Below are positions 13,030 through 27,200 of a DNA stretch of 64,000 nucleotides, piece by piece. Numbering within the stretch: the stretch's first letter is position 1; each line of letters begins with the position of its first letter. The stretch comes from Pegea sp. RAD2-039 (lineage: Eukaryota; Chordata; Thaliacea; Salpida; Salpidae): the NCBI GenBank assembly GCA_034620365.1, contig JAQGEQ010000161.1, positions 124,001 to 188,000 on the forward strand, given 5' to 3'. The position numbers and the translations under genes were made by a program. The notes below the pieces were generated by a model. That model did no database searches, was not told the DNA's origin, and worked only from the letters and a program-made list of their open reading frames with translations.

Positions 13030-16000
13030 GAGTATCTCAAAGTTTAATTCTGTAAATGAAACTATAAAAATTATATTTTACTTTGAGTTTATCTTATGTG
13101 CAATGAATAAAAGACCAGCAACATTAAAAATTCATGGCAGGAAGAACCTTACTGACGTCCATTGCGGCCAGTAAAAAAGTTTTCTGAGCTCACAGTTTTT
13201 TTAATGTGAGTATGCTTTAAATTAGATAGAGCTTCAATTAGATAGCTATTATTGTGAAAAATGTTCACAAAAATCATTTCTGTTCAACAGTGCTTAGTTT
13301 GAATCCCTTCCACTAATAGGTGAACTTTTACTAAAGTTTAGATATCTTAGGTCTAATTAAATGAAGTACAAAGTTTATTTTCAATACAGTATTTTTTACA
13401 AGTGACTTTTCGTTGAGCTGAATAAGACTAGAAATTCTTTGGTTTTGTTGCAAAAAATTTTATTATATTTTTGAAAATAACATTTTATAATATTTCATAA
13501 AGATAAACGTTTCTTTAGAAGTCTTTCAAATAATAAAAAAATTGTTGAAACTAAATGTAATTATTACTATTGGTTGTATTATCAATATACAATCTAAAAA
13601 AATCGTTGATATTTTAATATTATATTTGAAAATATTATTATTTGCTGCTAATGGAAAAATTCTAATTGAAAAGTTAATTGAAGCAAAACTATTAACCGAC
13701 CGATTAGTAATTACTTTTCTTACATTTGATAATAGTCAGTTATATTAATCTATAGATAAAACATATTTTAAATTATCACTTTATCTTAGTTAAAAATATT
13801 TTTTCTAATTTGCCTAGATTCAATTTATAATATTTTAGCAATTAAAAATTGTTAAATAGATTCAAATTAAAACTTTCATGTTACTATAATAATTTTTTAA
13901 AGATGGTTAATTGATTAGAAATATTTGATTAGTTTAAATTTATTTCAGTAAACTTATCATTAATAGTTAACCAGAGATTAAACAAAGGAAATCGTTGAAG
14001 TGAAAATAAGCCTTTAAGGTCCAATTCCCTCCAGATAAACTCATTTTACTTTTGTGTGGTTCAGCTTTTTAAGTGCTTAGTTTTCATAAAATGACTTTTA
14101 TTAAGAGTTTCTGATAAATTTATAAATCCAATTATTTTTAGATTATAAAGTATATTTTGTATAACGAATTTATACAGCTTAAGATTGAGCAATTTTTTTC
14201 TAAAGTTATTTTATAACTAACTGAAATGAACAAACAAATTTTAAACATTTTTCTGCATTTTAGTAATAAGTATATTTAAGGCATTAAAATTATCTGCCCT
14301 TTAATAATAATAGTTCTGTTTTATCAAAAATATAATTCTAGATAATAACTAAATGTCCGGTTCAGTTTAAAATATTAACTAAAATTCAATTAAATTTTTA
14401 AAAACCGTGATTACCATTGTTAGTTTTTAAAAATCAATAATTTTTTCAAGCGAAATTATTTATAAAAAATTCTGCATAAGTAAATTAACATTGAGTTGTC
14501 AGTCTTTATATTTACTGAAATATCATCAGGAACAAACCTAATTAAAAGTGAAAAAAAAAGTTTCTGCCCTTTTATTATCGCTCAAATGTTCTAGAAACCT
14601 TCTTCAATAGTTTGTAGTTCACTAAAAAGTTTTTATCTTTAGATTGAGACTTGAAGTTTCATCTGCCTTAAATTACTGCTTTAATAACTTTCATACATTT
14701 TTGAAAAGATTTCTTTAATATCGATTGTTAACATCTCCACTCTGTCAGAAAGGGAGAACTGATGTTATGAGTTGTACTAACTTATGTTTTTGCAGAGAGT
14801 AAGAACTGATTGTGAACAAGAAGCTGGCCTTCTTGATATAAACAAACTTTTGTTTGTATTGATTTTCTAGGAAGTAATTTCAGTTGAACAATTTAAGTTT
14901 TTTTAATTTAAGTTTTTTTAACCAAATTTCATTTTTGTTTTAATTTAAGTTTTTTATTTTTATGTGGATAAGTTAAGCCTGCATAAAATCTGTTTTTTTT
15001 GTAACTCATCTATTCAGTTACCTCTTATTTTCTTCTTTAATATTATTGCAACATTTTAAATATTTATAAGTTAGTATCTCATTAAGAATTTGCACCAGTA
15101 AGTTTAGTTTTGAAATAATCTGTTTGAAAAAATCAGATAATAATTAAAAGAGGAAAGTCTCTACAAAATTTGTTTCAACTGATTTTCACAAACTGATTCT
15201 TGCAGTAGTTAAACGATTGAAAGAAAGATTTGTTTTTAATCCAATTTTAATTTTGTTTATCTTTTAGCAAACTCAAATTTAATTGTAAACGTTCAAATAC
15301 AAACTGAAGCTTAAACAGTTTAGAAAAAAGTTTTTCTGACAGTTAGTTTTGAACTTTGTAGTATTTGAAATGAAAAGTTTTTTCGTGTGCAACAGAAAAG
15401 TATCGACAAAACTCAAAAAGCAGTTTTTGACATATAACTCACAAATGTACTGACATCAACTGGTTTTCTATAGACAGTAATTGAGCTGGGATTTTTTAAA
15501 GATTCTGTGAGTGATTTTTATGCATAGTTGTTCACTTGTGCTTAATAGATTTGCTTTTCTTTGTTGAATATTTTACTTTTTTCAAGAAACTTTTTCAGGA
15601 GAAAGTACTTTTAATAAAAACCCCTAGATAATAGTTCTGGCATCCAAACTAACATATTAGCTCGCCAGTTAGCTGTCAGAGTTTAAAAGTTTGGCTTCTT
15701 TTCTTTTGTCGACAGCGAAGCATGATAGAGAAATTAAGGAAGAACATTTTTTCAGTTTTAGTCTTAATGAATATTTCGAAATAAATCAAAAACAGCAAAC
15801 AAAGTTAGAAATTAAACAGTTAGCTTGTTTCCCATCGATATTTAACAGAGAAAGTTAAAGTAATTTAAATATCTTCTAGCTTAAAATAATTTTGCAATCA
15901 TTGTTGCTGTCTTAATTGTAAGATAGTAAGGTTCAAACAAAGTGACTAAATATTCATTTTGTAAATATTTTTTAATGAATTTATTATTCTATTTTAACAT

Positions 16001-19000
16001 TTTAATCAGTTTAAATTGTTTATATCAGTAAAGAAATAAACAAATAGTAACAATTTTAATTATTTAAGTTTAATTTACATTTTATTAAAGAATAGTTTTT
16101 ATAAATATCTTGACAAACGGTTTTACAAATGATCTTTATTCTTTAGATTTGTAAAATAACAAAATGTTTTAAGCAATATGATTACTAATTATAGAAAGGA
16201 AATGTTTAAGTAAAAACTAAACCTTTTATAAGCGAATTGGTATCAAATTTTATCAACAAGCAACGATTATGCTAAACAACTTATGGAAAGCTTAATTATT
16301 ATATTTTTGAATCTAAGATTTAATAACATATGGTTGTAGAACATCTATCTTTAATAGTTCGCTTATGAAAGTTGGAGTCATTTTTTTGAAATATGTAAAA
16401 GCAACTTGTTTTATAGACTAAATGTTTGAAATAATAAATTTGTTGCTATTTGGAAGATGTCATTGAAAAGTATTTTATAAATATGATAAAAGGACAATTT
16501 TTTGCTACGCTTTAAAAAAGTTTTTGCTAATTAAAGTTTGTGTTAGTTTAGTTAATGTTTTGATTCAAAATGTAAATTAAATTAAACTTCTGTAAATTTA
16601 TTTTCAAAATTCTATAATTTTACCATCTGACAAACAAAGTATTGAATTAAGAACGCCATAAACTAATTACTTAATGTTTTAGCGTTACTATAAAAGTATT
16701 AATGTACCCATAAGAGCATTATTTCGTTAAATAATTTAATTTGTAACTAGCAAACTCTATTACACTATGCTAAGAGTAGATTTAGAATTAAATTATCACA
16801 TTAGTTTTTAAAGTTTGATGTGAATAAGTGAATTATTACTTAATCAATAGTCAAAAACTTTTTATAAAAATTGAGAGATAATTATCTAAGTTGTAAAAAA
16901 TGTATTTAAATTCATAATAAAAAAGTATTTGAAACTTTTTTTTGATATTAATAGTAATAACTTAACATGTTAAGTGGTTGTCTGAAAAACGTTGGTTTGT
17001 GCTAGCTGTTTTAATTTATTCAAAGATAAGTTTTGTTTATAAATTTGACTTGTAAAGATTCTAGGCTAGTAAGTCTTACGTAAAATTTGTCTTATAAACA
17101 AATATTGGTGATCGACAACAGACATGTAAGCAGCACAGAACCTATTTTAAGTGATTTAATTTGATCTTTTTTTATTGATCTAAGTGCTTAAGCCCGTCAC
17201 AAATATTCTAAATGTACTAAAAATTTATTATCAAATAATTATGTTATCTTTTAAATAAATAATTTAGCAATTAAAAAAGTTTAAGAATAAATCAAAGCTG
17301 GTTTGCTTTCTTAGTTTCTTTTTTATCTCTTATGAATAATGTATGATACTGATAATAATTTAATTAGTCGTAATTGGTCTCACCTATTCACCTACACATT
17401 AGTTCAGTTGATTTAGCAAAACAGTTAAGGCTTAAAAGTATATGCAACATCATTTATAAACTTTTTGTAAAATATCTTATTTTGAACTTTGAAAATTTGG
17501 ATAAATCACTTCTTAAACGTTTACGAGTTTTTCAGTAAAACTAACTGTAGTCCAAATCATTAAATTCAAAAGTGTTGTCACTTATCCAAAGTTCTTCAAC
17601 TGGAATAGGATTTTGTGGGATTTGGAAATTTAAATACTAAGTGAATTCAGAACGTTATTTGCAATCTGCATATAACTTTTCAGCAAATGATTTTATAAAA
17701 ACTTGTTAAAATTTGTAAAAATCAATCAATAATCCTAAATCAAAATAAGGTCACTCAAAACCAACAAAGGACTTAATTCTTTTTAAACTGAGTTTTTATT
17801 TGATATAAATTTTTTATATATTTATTTTATACTTGCTTATCGTTTAAGCTTTTTTTGGTGTATGTTAAATCTATTTTTCATTTCTTAATCTTATTTAAAA
17901 ACAGATTAGATAACTAAATAAATGATAAATAATAAATATCTACAATAAGTAAATGAATGACGAAACTTAACGAAACGAAACAATTCTACTTTTAATATAT
18001 TCAGGCTTTCTATATCTAAAATTCTAATCACTTTATCATTAGAAAAATTAAAGATTGTAAAATCTTTTTAATAAATTTCAAATCGTCTTAATTATTTTGA
18101 AATTAATTAAATTTTAATCATTCTTTTTCATTTTTTTTGTTTATGAATAAATAATTAGTTTTAATTTTTCTGTTAGTGAATCTAATCTTCATAATAACAT
18201 TTCTTTTCTAACTTCTGGCAAGTCTATTTGGTATGAGCAGCGAATCTAATATACTATTGTGTGTAAAAAACATGTTTAGGCGGTTAGAACACAATTTAAT
18301 GAGATATCTTGATTGATTGAAAAGTATATTTGTTAGTAGAATAAAAAAATAGTAGGAAAACCCATCCGTAAGCGAAGCTTGCTTTTCTAAAACTCGATAT
18401 AATCAAGTTATGGCGTCTAAAGGCAGCAAGTAGTCTACCTACGCCGACTAAATTTTACGAGTTGCACAGGATTAGGAATGAATAATTTATACATGAGTCG
18501 GTATACATTTTTCAAGGTAGGACGGAATTTATTGACAAAACTACAATGGAGATGTGATTTAACCTGCATCTGTTTCTTCTTGCAGCTTGATAGTATAATT
18601 AATTATCTTAAACTAATTAATTGATATATTTTTCTCACACATCTTGTTTGAATTGTTCAAAAAAGTTTTGTTTTGCTTTATTGTAATTATGATAAAAATC
18701 AATAAGTTAGCCAAAGAGGTTTCATGCTTTGTGATTTAAGTACGTAAGCATTTAGTTGAAATTTGTTTAGATAAATCTAATGGTTTACTTATTTTTTTCA
18801 TAAAAACCATTTTTTTGTGTTTTATTGTACCTACTTATAATAAGCGATAATCAGAAAGCAGATTTGAAAATAATTTATAAACAAAATATTTTTCAATAAG
18901 CGTCTTATAAAATCAACTAATAACAATTTTAAGCTTAATAAAAGCAATAAGATAAAAACATTTGTTGCTTTTTATAATAAACTCAGAAAGTTTTGTAGTT

Positions 19001-20600
19001 TTTAACTACGCCACAGCAGCCTCCAAATATTAAACTCAAAATTTAATAAATTTTCTTTTAACTTAAATTTTAATCCTTTTAAGATAATATCTCGGCCTGT
19101 TTGTTCTCTATTTCTGAACTCAATTGTAAAACTGATTTAAAAGTTGTAATAAAATCTAACTTAGCATATATTTTCAATGATTTAATCCATATGAATTTTA
19201 TTAATTATTAGAAGAGTAATTAATCTTTATTAATTGGTTTGTGTTAAGATAAATATATTTTGTTACTTTTCTTTTTACATCAAAAATAAAATATTTGAAT
19301 TAAAATTTGTATGTGATTATGTTAATTCAATTATCTAATTCTTGAAAACTAAGTTTTCTATGATTAATTTAACCTACAATTGTTTTGATTTTACTTTTAG
19401 AGAACTGTAGTTGGAATCCTTAAAGCAATTAGTTGTTGAGTCAGTTACATATTCAAAGCTATATTTATTTATAAATTTATTTTTCATTGAACTTGTGCTT
19501 ATTTTATTAAAATCATTATGATTTTTCTTCCTAAAATAAAAAATCAAAATTATTTGTTTACCAATCAGGAAATATTCACTTTATAAAAATTATTTTATTA
19601 GAATATTTGATCATTAATGTTAAAAGATTATTTTTTTATTCACTGTACCTAAAAGAAGATGTGATGTTTGAAATATTGATTCGGTGCAGGTATTAACAGA
19701 TACAGCTCAATTTGTTTTGATAACTGCAACATATCTCATGAACGAAGTGGTCTTCAAACTTTCACAAATTTTTTTGTTTTTAATAATAATATTTAAGAAA
19801 TATTCTGATTAAGTTTTTATTAAAGTCTGTAAAGTTTACTTATCTAATAGTTAACTTCAAGTTTTAAACACAGTTTTCTACTCCGAATAATTATTGATAA
19901 ACAAAAATAATTTTTTATGATTAGTTTATGTTTGATTCTTTTATATATTTTGTAACAAAAGTTAAACTGGTTTAACTATATTTTTGTTTTTTTGTTCAAT
20001 TAAATCAATAATATAACATTTTAATTTTTTTCTACGAATCTAGAATTATTAAAATCATTTAAATCAAAATCAAAAATATCAATTTTTTATTAACGAAAAA
20101 AATTAAATAAGTTTTGATAAAAAGCATTTTGACAATTAGTCCCAGTGTTGGCTCAGATTATTTTTAATGTGAAATTTAAAAACTCTTTTATTCCAAAATA
20201 TCACTGAAATTACCTATTAATTAAAAAAAAACTTTTGAAATATGCAAGAGACTCTCGATTAAAAATCAAAATGATTAAATCCAATTTATACAACAATTAA
20301 TGACTTTTTTTCTTGTAGATTAACAAGTTTGGAAGCTTAAAAATTATATTAAATATTAAATAATATTTTTTGACATAAACCACTTTTAGATCATCTTTAT
20401 ATATCTTAAGTCTTTTTGGCAAAGAAAAAAATCATGTTGTTTTCCAAAATTTAGAGAATATTTGTCCACTAATTGAATTGACTTTCACTTTTGATACTTT
20501 TAGAATCATGGCACTGAGATGCTTTAACATTAGATTGTGTTGCTAGATCTGTTTTCATCAGGGTCTCTTTGTTTTCCTGAAAAGCTTTTTTCATTTTCTT
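13030..20600. other. AT-rich intergenic DNA
   Basis: Long low-complexity A/T-rich stretch with no chain of exons. Two spots stand out. One is a strong TTTTTGCAG acceptor followed by a 25-codon open frame to TAG at 14796-14870, with non-random composition (residues RVRTDCEQEAGLLD). The other is the GC-richer block at 18350-18600, listed as a repeat. The remaining small open frames, such as 13542-13748, are typical chance frames. Confidence 0.5.
18350..18600. repeat. GC-richer dispersed repeat fragment
   Basis: A block of unusual composition in an AT-rich desert. Its segment 18421-18457 is similar to 63269-63305 near the other end of the window: both contain AGCAAG, then a T-rich spacer, then ACGCCGACT, then AATTT. 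No intact open frame is present. Read on the minus strand, it has short frames that could be a very decayed LINE tail, but no diagnostic motif survives. A dispersed repeat is the safest label. Confidence 0.45.
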
Positions 20601-20622
20601 TGTCTACAAGACATTTTGAAAA

Positions 20623-23600
20623 ATGCAAATGAGTTTGAGAAGCGCTTATGAAGTTTGCAGTGCCAAAAAAGATGATAAAACTTTTTCCAATGATATCACA
20701 AGGGATACTATTTCACCTCGGTCGAAATGGAATGAGTTGACGAAACAGATGATTGCATCATCGTCATCGTCGCCAAGAAATTACCAAGAAAATTATTTAA
20801 CGTTAGACAAGCGTGGAAATATTTGCAACAATTCTCATGACCGGTCAGCAGTTATTGAAAGTCCAGTTAATATAGTTTATGCTGCAAATTCATTTGAAAA
20901 ACCTAACTGTCAATTTCATACTGACAGCTACCAAAAACAATTATTGGAATTAGATCTCACAAAAGACTTTCCTGATTTAGAAATAAACGATAAATTGTGT
21001 CCCTGCTCTAATCAGTATGATGGTTCAATTGCTGTTGATGTTACCGATTCTCAAACTCAAAGTTATTCTCCAATTGAGTCACGATTATTTGCACCTGTAT
21101 CTCCACAAAAGTATCAAGCTTCATTATACTCTAATGAGAGAATACCCACAGCAAACATGTGCCAAAATGAGGATAAAAAACAATACAAGAAAAAGCCATA
21201 CCGACTAAAAGTTCGAGGTCAAGTTGAAGAAAAAGCAAAGGTTAGAAAAAGAAAGGTTAGAAGAAGATCTTGGAGAAAGTCATCTTTAACCTGTGAACGA
21301 ATTGAAGAAGACAGAAGAAGAAGAAGAAATTACAAAATACTCCATAGAAGAAGGGCAAGTTCTATTAGTGTCCAAAAGACCAGAAATGTTACAAAATCGA
21401 TGGTGAGTCATTCGAGAACTTCTTTAAGTTGTAAACTAAATTATTTGATCAAAAAACAATGTAAAAGGAAACAATAAAATACGATTTGGGGTGCTGTAAA
21501 AAGAGAAATGTTTATTATTTCCAACTTCTAATGTTTAATCTTTTGTATTTGTTTATCTAATGATATTTTGTATTGGTAAAATTTAAAGATTTATAATTTA
21601 ATAGTCTGTAGAATCCAATTTAAAGACTTAAAGATACAAACAATTTGTGGACGTGTTGAATAGTTCATTAGTTTTCGTTATAGTCCATCAAAAAAACAAA
21701 CTGTTTTTAGTTTGTACTAATTGCAAGACTATTATTGTTGTTATAATCGATAACTTTTACTAGATATGTTAGTATCATAGGGAAGTGCTTGTCCAACAAG
21801 ATTAAGGTTTATTGAGTACCGTACACTACTCAATAGCATCTGAAACTACAAACCGCTAGAGCTCTTTACATTCGAACTTATTTTAGACATTACGATTGTT
21901 ATATCTTAAAATCAAATAAACAGATCTTATTTGGCTTCAAAAACCTTAGGTGTAAAACTTTTTCCGTTTCATTTGGTTTTGATGAGGACTTATATGTTGA
22001 ATCATTAGGGAATAAACCACTTGGTTTAATCTTATTCTGTCAATATTTAAAGATGTAATCCTTTCTAGAAAAAGTATTTGAAAGCTCATCTGAAAATAAC
22101 GGCAAAGTAAACCAGAGCTTAAAAAATTTAATCAAATGCTAGTTACAAAGCATCAGTAATTTTTAATCCACATTAAATTGATTATTATTCTTTAATGTAA
22201 ACACGATAACAAATAGATTTTTGTAAATTTGCACATTATTAGAAGCCTCATAAAAATCGAAATTTGTCCTTTTGGTTTATCAATTTGTTTTTAAGGACTT
22301 TTAATTCAAGAGTTAGTATGAGTCGGTTTTCGAATTATATAAACCATTAACTAGCCTTAGAAGAGAGAAAGCAGTCTGAAAATAATAGAATAATTAAGTT
22401 TCTTCAACATATGCCACCTTAAGAAAATTGTTATTGGTAATTTTATTTACCAAAAAATTGTTTCCCTGTGGATTTGAATAAAAAGAAATCATCAAATTTA
22501 CATTGAAAATAAATGAAGGTAAGAAGAAAATAGAACAGATTTCGTCTCTGAACCTCAACAAATCTTTAAGACTGTTGTTTGTAATTCATTTAAGACAAAC
22601 TTAAGGTTTGAGAATTTTGGTTATAAACTTAAAATAGGTATCTGTAGTTTGAAATATTTCATTTAGTCCAGCTAAACCTAAAAATTCAATTTAGTATCAA
22701 AACTTCAATATTACCATTTACAGTTTTCTAGATTTAGAGATTGTCTAGGCAAAAGAAAGATTTTTTGTCAAGTTTTTAGATTAAAAAGCTAAAAGCTGAA
22801 GACGTGATATCAGGCTGACCATTTGTATTTGAAAAAACTTCAAAAATAAACTGTTTATCTGCAGGGTAGCTACATTGAAACTATGATTTCTCAATCGATT
22901 CGTTTTTCATCGTAAATTTTCTTTTTAAGCTTCAATTAAACGCCTCATCGATTAGAGAAAAATTTTTGCTCAAACGTAAAAACATTTCTGTTAGATTTCT
23001 AAGTTTTCAATGAAATTCAGACAAATATTCAACATCATCAACTTTTGAAGTATTTCAATTTTTCCAGATAAAGTTTGTTGAGACAAGCAAACTGTATTCA
23101 TTAAACTTTTGTGAAGAAGTTAAAAATTTGTTTAGAAATCAAATATTTCTATTTCCTTTATAATATAATCAAAATTGTTTTCTTTTTTGAATGATTATCA
23201 GCTTATAGTAAAATAAAAAGCTTTTCATCAGATACCTTTGCAAACAAATTTAATCATTTCATAATCTTTGATAAAAATTATGTATTGAAATAAATTTTGA
23301 TACTTTTTATCTAACTCAATTTTCAGAAGTGCATGTTGGCTGTGAGAAAGCAGAGAGTCAACCCTCTGTCTGACCGCCTCTGCTTTGCAATTTATGCAAC
23401 GTTTTGTTGTTGTTTACCTATTGGATTGGCTTCAATATTCTTCAGTTTAAAGGTAAGCTGTATATTGTTTGAAAATCAATTAATATTTATGAGGAATTCT
23501 ATTGTTTACAATTTGTAAAAATTCAATTGCAGACATATTAATGAATGTTAAATTAGTTAAAAATAATAAAAACATATATGATGAATCTCAATTAAAAAGC

Positions 23601-24215
23601 AGAAGTTTAATAAATATCTGTTCAAATATTAGTTACAAGTTTTATTAGAAATTGATTTTTATAAATTCTAATTTTCAAAGTCAGTATTTTCCATTACAAA
23701 AAATTTTGAGATTTAAATCAAAAGGCAACAATGTTTGAACTGTTTAACATTTGATATCTAATATTTAAGATAAAAGATTTTGTTTATGATAAAACTTTTA
23801 AAGAAAAATTTCCACTTATTTTCAACTATGTATTTTGTTGAATAAATTATTTATATCTTCTTTTTTAATGTGAGAAATTTGACGCAAGAAAATCTTTCAT
23901 TCATAAATAAAATAATTATAAGTTTTAATCAGTTTTTCTTTATAAATAAAAAGTTTTTACATTTTTAAGAACAATCAAAACTTTAACAGAAATATTCAAT
24001 TATCATTTAAGTTTTTCATATAGGTGAGAAAGCACCTACGAAATGATGAAAAAGAAAAAGCGATGTTAAGTTCATTGATGTCCAGAAAGCTCGCATCAGC
24101 TGCTGTGGTGTGTGGGTTGGTCATATCGGCTGTCAGCTTCATTTACTACTTCGTACAGATGACAGAACCCTACGCAACTTCTGATTACGACTACTATTTC
24201 CCTGAGTATGGGTAG
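20623..24215 (+). CDS. CD225/dispanin-family membrane protein with Arg-rich N-terminus
   Basis: Three exons, 20623-21402, 23327-23452 and 24024-24215, all join in phase 0 and give 365 residues. Donors are GTGAGT and GTAAGC; acceptors are TTTTCAG and ATATAG. An in-frame TGA lies two codons before the ATG. Residues 272-347 form a CD225 domain: NPLSDRLCF, an intramembrane segment with a Cys triplet (287-289) and LPIG, a basic KVRKHLRND loop (302-310), then a transmembrane helix (about 325-347). IFITM, SynDIG and PRRT2-type dispanins share this layout; those families remodel membranes or traffic receptors, with palmitoylated cysteines near the first segment. The N-terminal 260 residues are polar. 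Residues 187-250 are strongly basic (for example VRKRKVRRRS and DRRRRR), with kinase-like RRRAS sites. The tail ends in an acidic, tyrosine-rich DYDYYFPEYG. The exact role is unknown. The long basic head is unusual for the family. Confidence 0.85.
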
Positions 24216-24232
24216 TGTTACTTCACTATGTT

Positions 24233-24238
24233 AATAAA
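24233..24238 (+). terminator. AATAAA polyadenylation signal of the CD225 gene
   Basis: A canonical AATAAA begins 18 bases after the TAG at 24213-24215. The hexamer is frequent in this AT-rich DNA, but the placement directly after the stop supports use. Confidence 0.55.
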
Positions 24239-27200
24239 GCTTGTTGACTTAGTTGTATGCTCCAAACAAACGCAATATTGTAAACATATTTTGCGTTTGT
24301 TGTGGCTCAAAGCTTAAGCTAATAAAGCCTAAGTACTCAAGTTCTAATTGTATTATTATTAAGAGTTTAAAATCAAATTTAGATTTGGAAAATATTATTA
24401 ATGCATCAAAAACACTTCATATGAGTTCTAAGATCTCTTCTTAGATGTTTTATCACCTTTGAGAATGCTAAAATTTGTTCTGCTTCGTTTGATCTATGCA
24501 TTCAATTGCCTTTCTACATTTATCAATTTGCTTCAGCATGCTAAGATAGAAGTTGCTTGTGGAAAACTTTTGTTTGCCATTATCACTGATAAATATTTTT
24601 GCAACAATGTTTTTTTAAGACGATAACTTTCTAATAAATTTCTTTTAGCTTCAGTAGATTCAAGCGTTTTGTTTTTGGCAGAAATTAACATGTTAGAAAA
24701 CTATTTTTTTTAATAAATTTGAAGATGGAATTATCAGAATCCTGTACAAACGGATCTTTTCCAAAACTTTTAGTCTTGATTTGATTCAAATTGTTTTTCA
24801 ATGAAATAAATGTTTAATTAATTACTTATTTGGTTAAGTCGTTTAGTTAGAACTGTTTGTTTATTAGTGTAAGAGCAAAACTTCCCCATTTGATTTTGCA
24901 GATTCTACTGTCGCAACTAAGCAATGATCAAATAGTCTTTTCACTTTTTCTGTTGATTAAATACAATTTCTCTTTAGCTGTTTACAAAATTATAAAAAAA
25001 TTAACTTTATTCTAAAAACTTTTTCTGCAAATTACAAAAGTAAATTGCATTTATTTGATCTTAACTTTTCCTCCAAATCATTTACAGTTCTAAATAACAA
25101 GTTTCTAACTATCTTGGTTCATATGAAGTTCGTTAAAGTTTCCAAGGTTAAAGTATCTTCTAAACTGATTTTAGTTTTATAACAGAGCTAAGCATGTGTA
25201 TGTAATTTGATATCCGTTTATAGTCTTTTAAGTAAATTGTCGGACTAATCTGAATACCAAATTCTTTACTGTTGGCTAAAACAAGCGTAAAATATTTTCT
25301 CAGATTAAATCTATAATTCAGATTAAAGCTTTATATACTCTAGAAGCTAGCTGGGATATATTATCCATATATATTTTATCTATTAAAGTAACAACTAAAC
25401 AAGAAATCAAATTTAAAAAGTAATTTTTAATTTTCTTAAGTTATTTTTGATACTGTCTTTTTATTAACAATAAACAAGTTTTAAATTCTTGATAATCGGG
25501 TAGAAAAATAAGATTAAGAGAATCTACAAAGGAAAAAACAATTTAAAAGTTGTTAAAGTTGAGTTATAAATGTTGAAAATTAAACTTTATATCTTTAACA
25601 GAAAATAACATTAAACTCTTTTTAAAAGTATTTCTTAAAGTATAGTTTCCTTTAAGAGAAAGAATTTTTTATTGATAGAATCAAAACTGTTTTTCGTCAG
25701 ATTTTGTGTAAATGTTACATGATTTTTTGCATGCTGTGTCGTTTGATATTTGTGGTATGAATTAGATTTTAAAATTGATTTGCTGACAGATGAAACAATA
25801 AATGTTTCTCAAAGCTCAAATTTGTTGGTAAATAAAACATTGTCTAATAAATAAACAGGCTCACAACACATTCTAAACAAATTAATTGTTTTGAAAAACT
25901 AAATAAATTTCTTTAAAAGCAAATTATTTTATCTTTTATATGAAAACTTAATTCTTTAAAACACAAAACTTATCTAGAACCAACTTTTGAAGAAGAACAG
26001 TAAGAACAAAATTTCTGAGTATTTATTGTTTATATTATTTAATCAAAATGTATCTTATAGTAAAATTGTATTTAAAAGCTTAAAACGAATGAAATAAATG
26101 ATTTTTTTGATAGCTTTTAGTTGATCATGTCTCATTTTGCACATAATTATACGTTAAGGTTAAAACAGTGTCTTATTATTTTGTGATTTTATGTAAAAAG
26201 AAACATTTTTATGGAATATTCAAAATATATTCCATAATTTTCATAAGTTTTTTAAAAACATTTTTATTTAGAATTTTCACTTAAAAGTTATTTAATTGAA
26301 TTTTTAAGTTAGTTTAATTATCATGACTTTAAATTAAGTTTCTGATAATCAAATTTAAAGCACTTATTACTTTTTAGATAATCAAATGATCATCTGATGT
26401 TGGACTTAATCAACAATTTTTTTCGCAATTTTTAAATTGAATTTATTTATACTGATTTTTATTTATTTGTTTTTTAATATTTGACAATATTTATGTTGCA
26501 AACTAACTTTAGAAATCCGTAATTTTCTATGGAACCGTTCACTGCAGCGTTTGTGAAAATATGTACGATATAAAGCTAGAAAATTTACTAAATTTAACCA
26601 AGAAATAAGATTAAGGGATACAATCACCAATAAATCAAAAATCAGAAAATTGTTGAATCATTTAATTAAACGGATAATCATCGGTATAAAAATATTCGAT
26701 TTTATAATGTTCAAGATTAGTTTTTGATAAGTTACCAATTTAAAATAACTTCTTAAATTTGTTTAAACATTTTATCTTTTCAAAAGTTACAACTTTGATT
26801 TTAATTTTGTGAAAAATTGCTTAACAACCAAAGTTAGATGAAAAAAGCTTTATAGCTTTGACAACGAATAGAACTTCAAAGTCAAAAAGACTTTAAACAA
26901 AATTATTTATAAGAAAATTACATTTATAAGTCTCTTACATCTTTTATCTTCTACCAAGAAGCTTTCAATAAAGAAATTTGTTTACCAGCTGCAAAATGTT
27001 GGTTAAATTTGCTACTAATAGAGAATTGTTTGAAACTTCATTTGAATTTTCAAAACAAGCTTTGAACTAATTTTTACTATCTCGAAATTATTTCTATCTC
27101 TAATTTTCTTTTAAGTATTCTTATGATTAATTAGATTATTGAAACAAATATAGAAGTCAAAAGTTTGATGTTTGTAAAACCATTGCTGAAAAGCTATAAA

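Noticed and set aside
13290-13315. tRNA-like B box (GTTTGAATCCC)
   Set aside because: No A box, acceptor stem or anticodon arm can be formed with the upstream sequence.
20623-21477. 284-codon open frame as a single-exon gene
   Set aside because: A consensus GTGAGT donor after codon 260 leads in phase to the CD225 exons; the last 24 codons are intron read-through.
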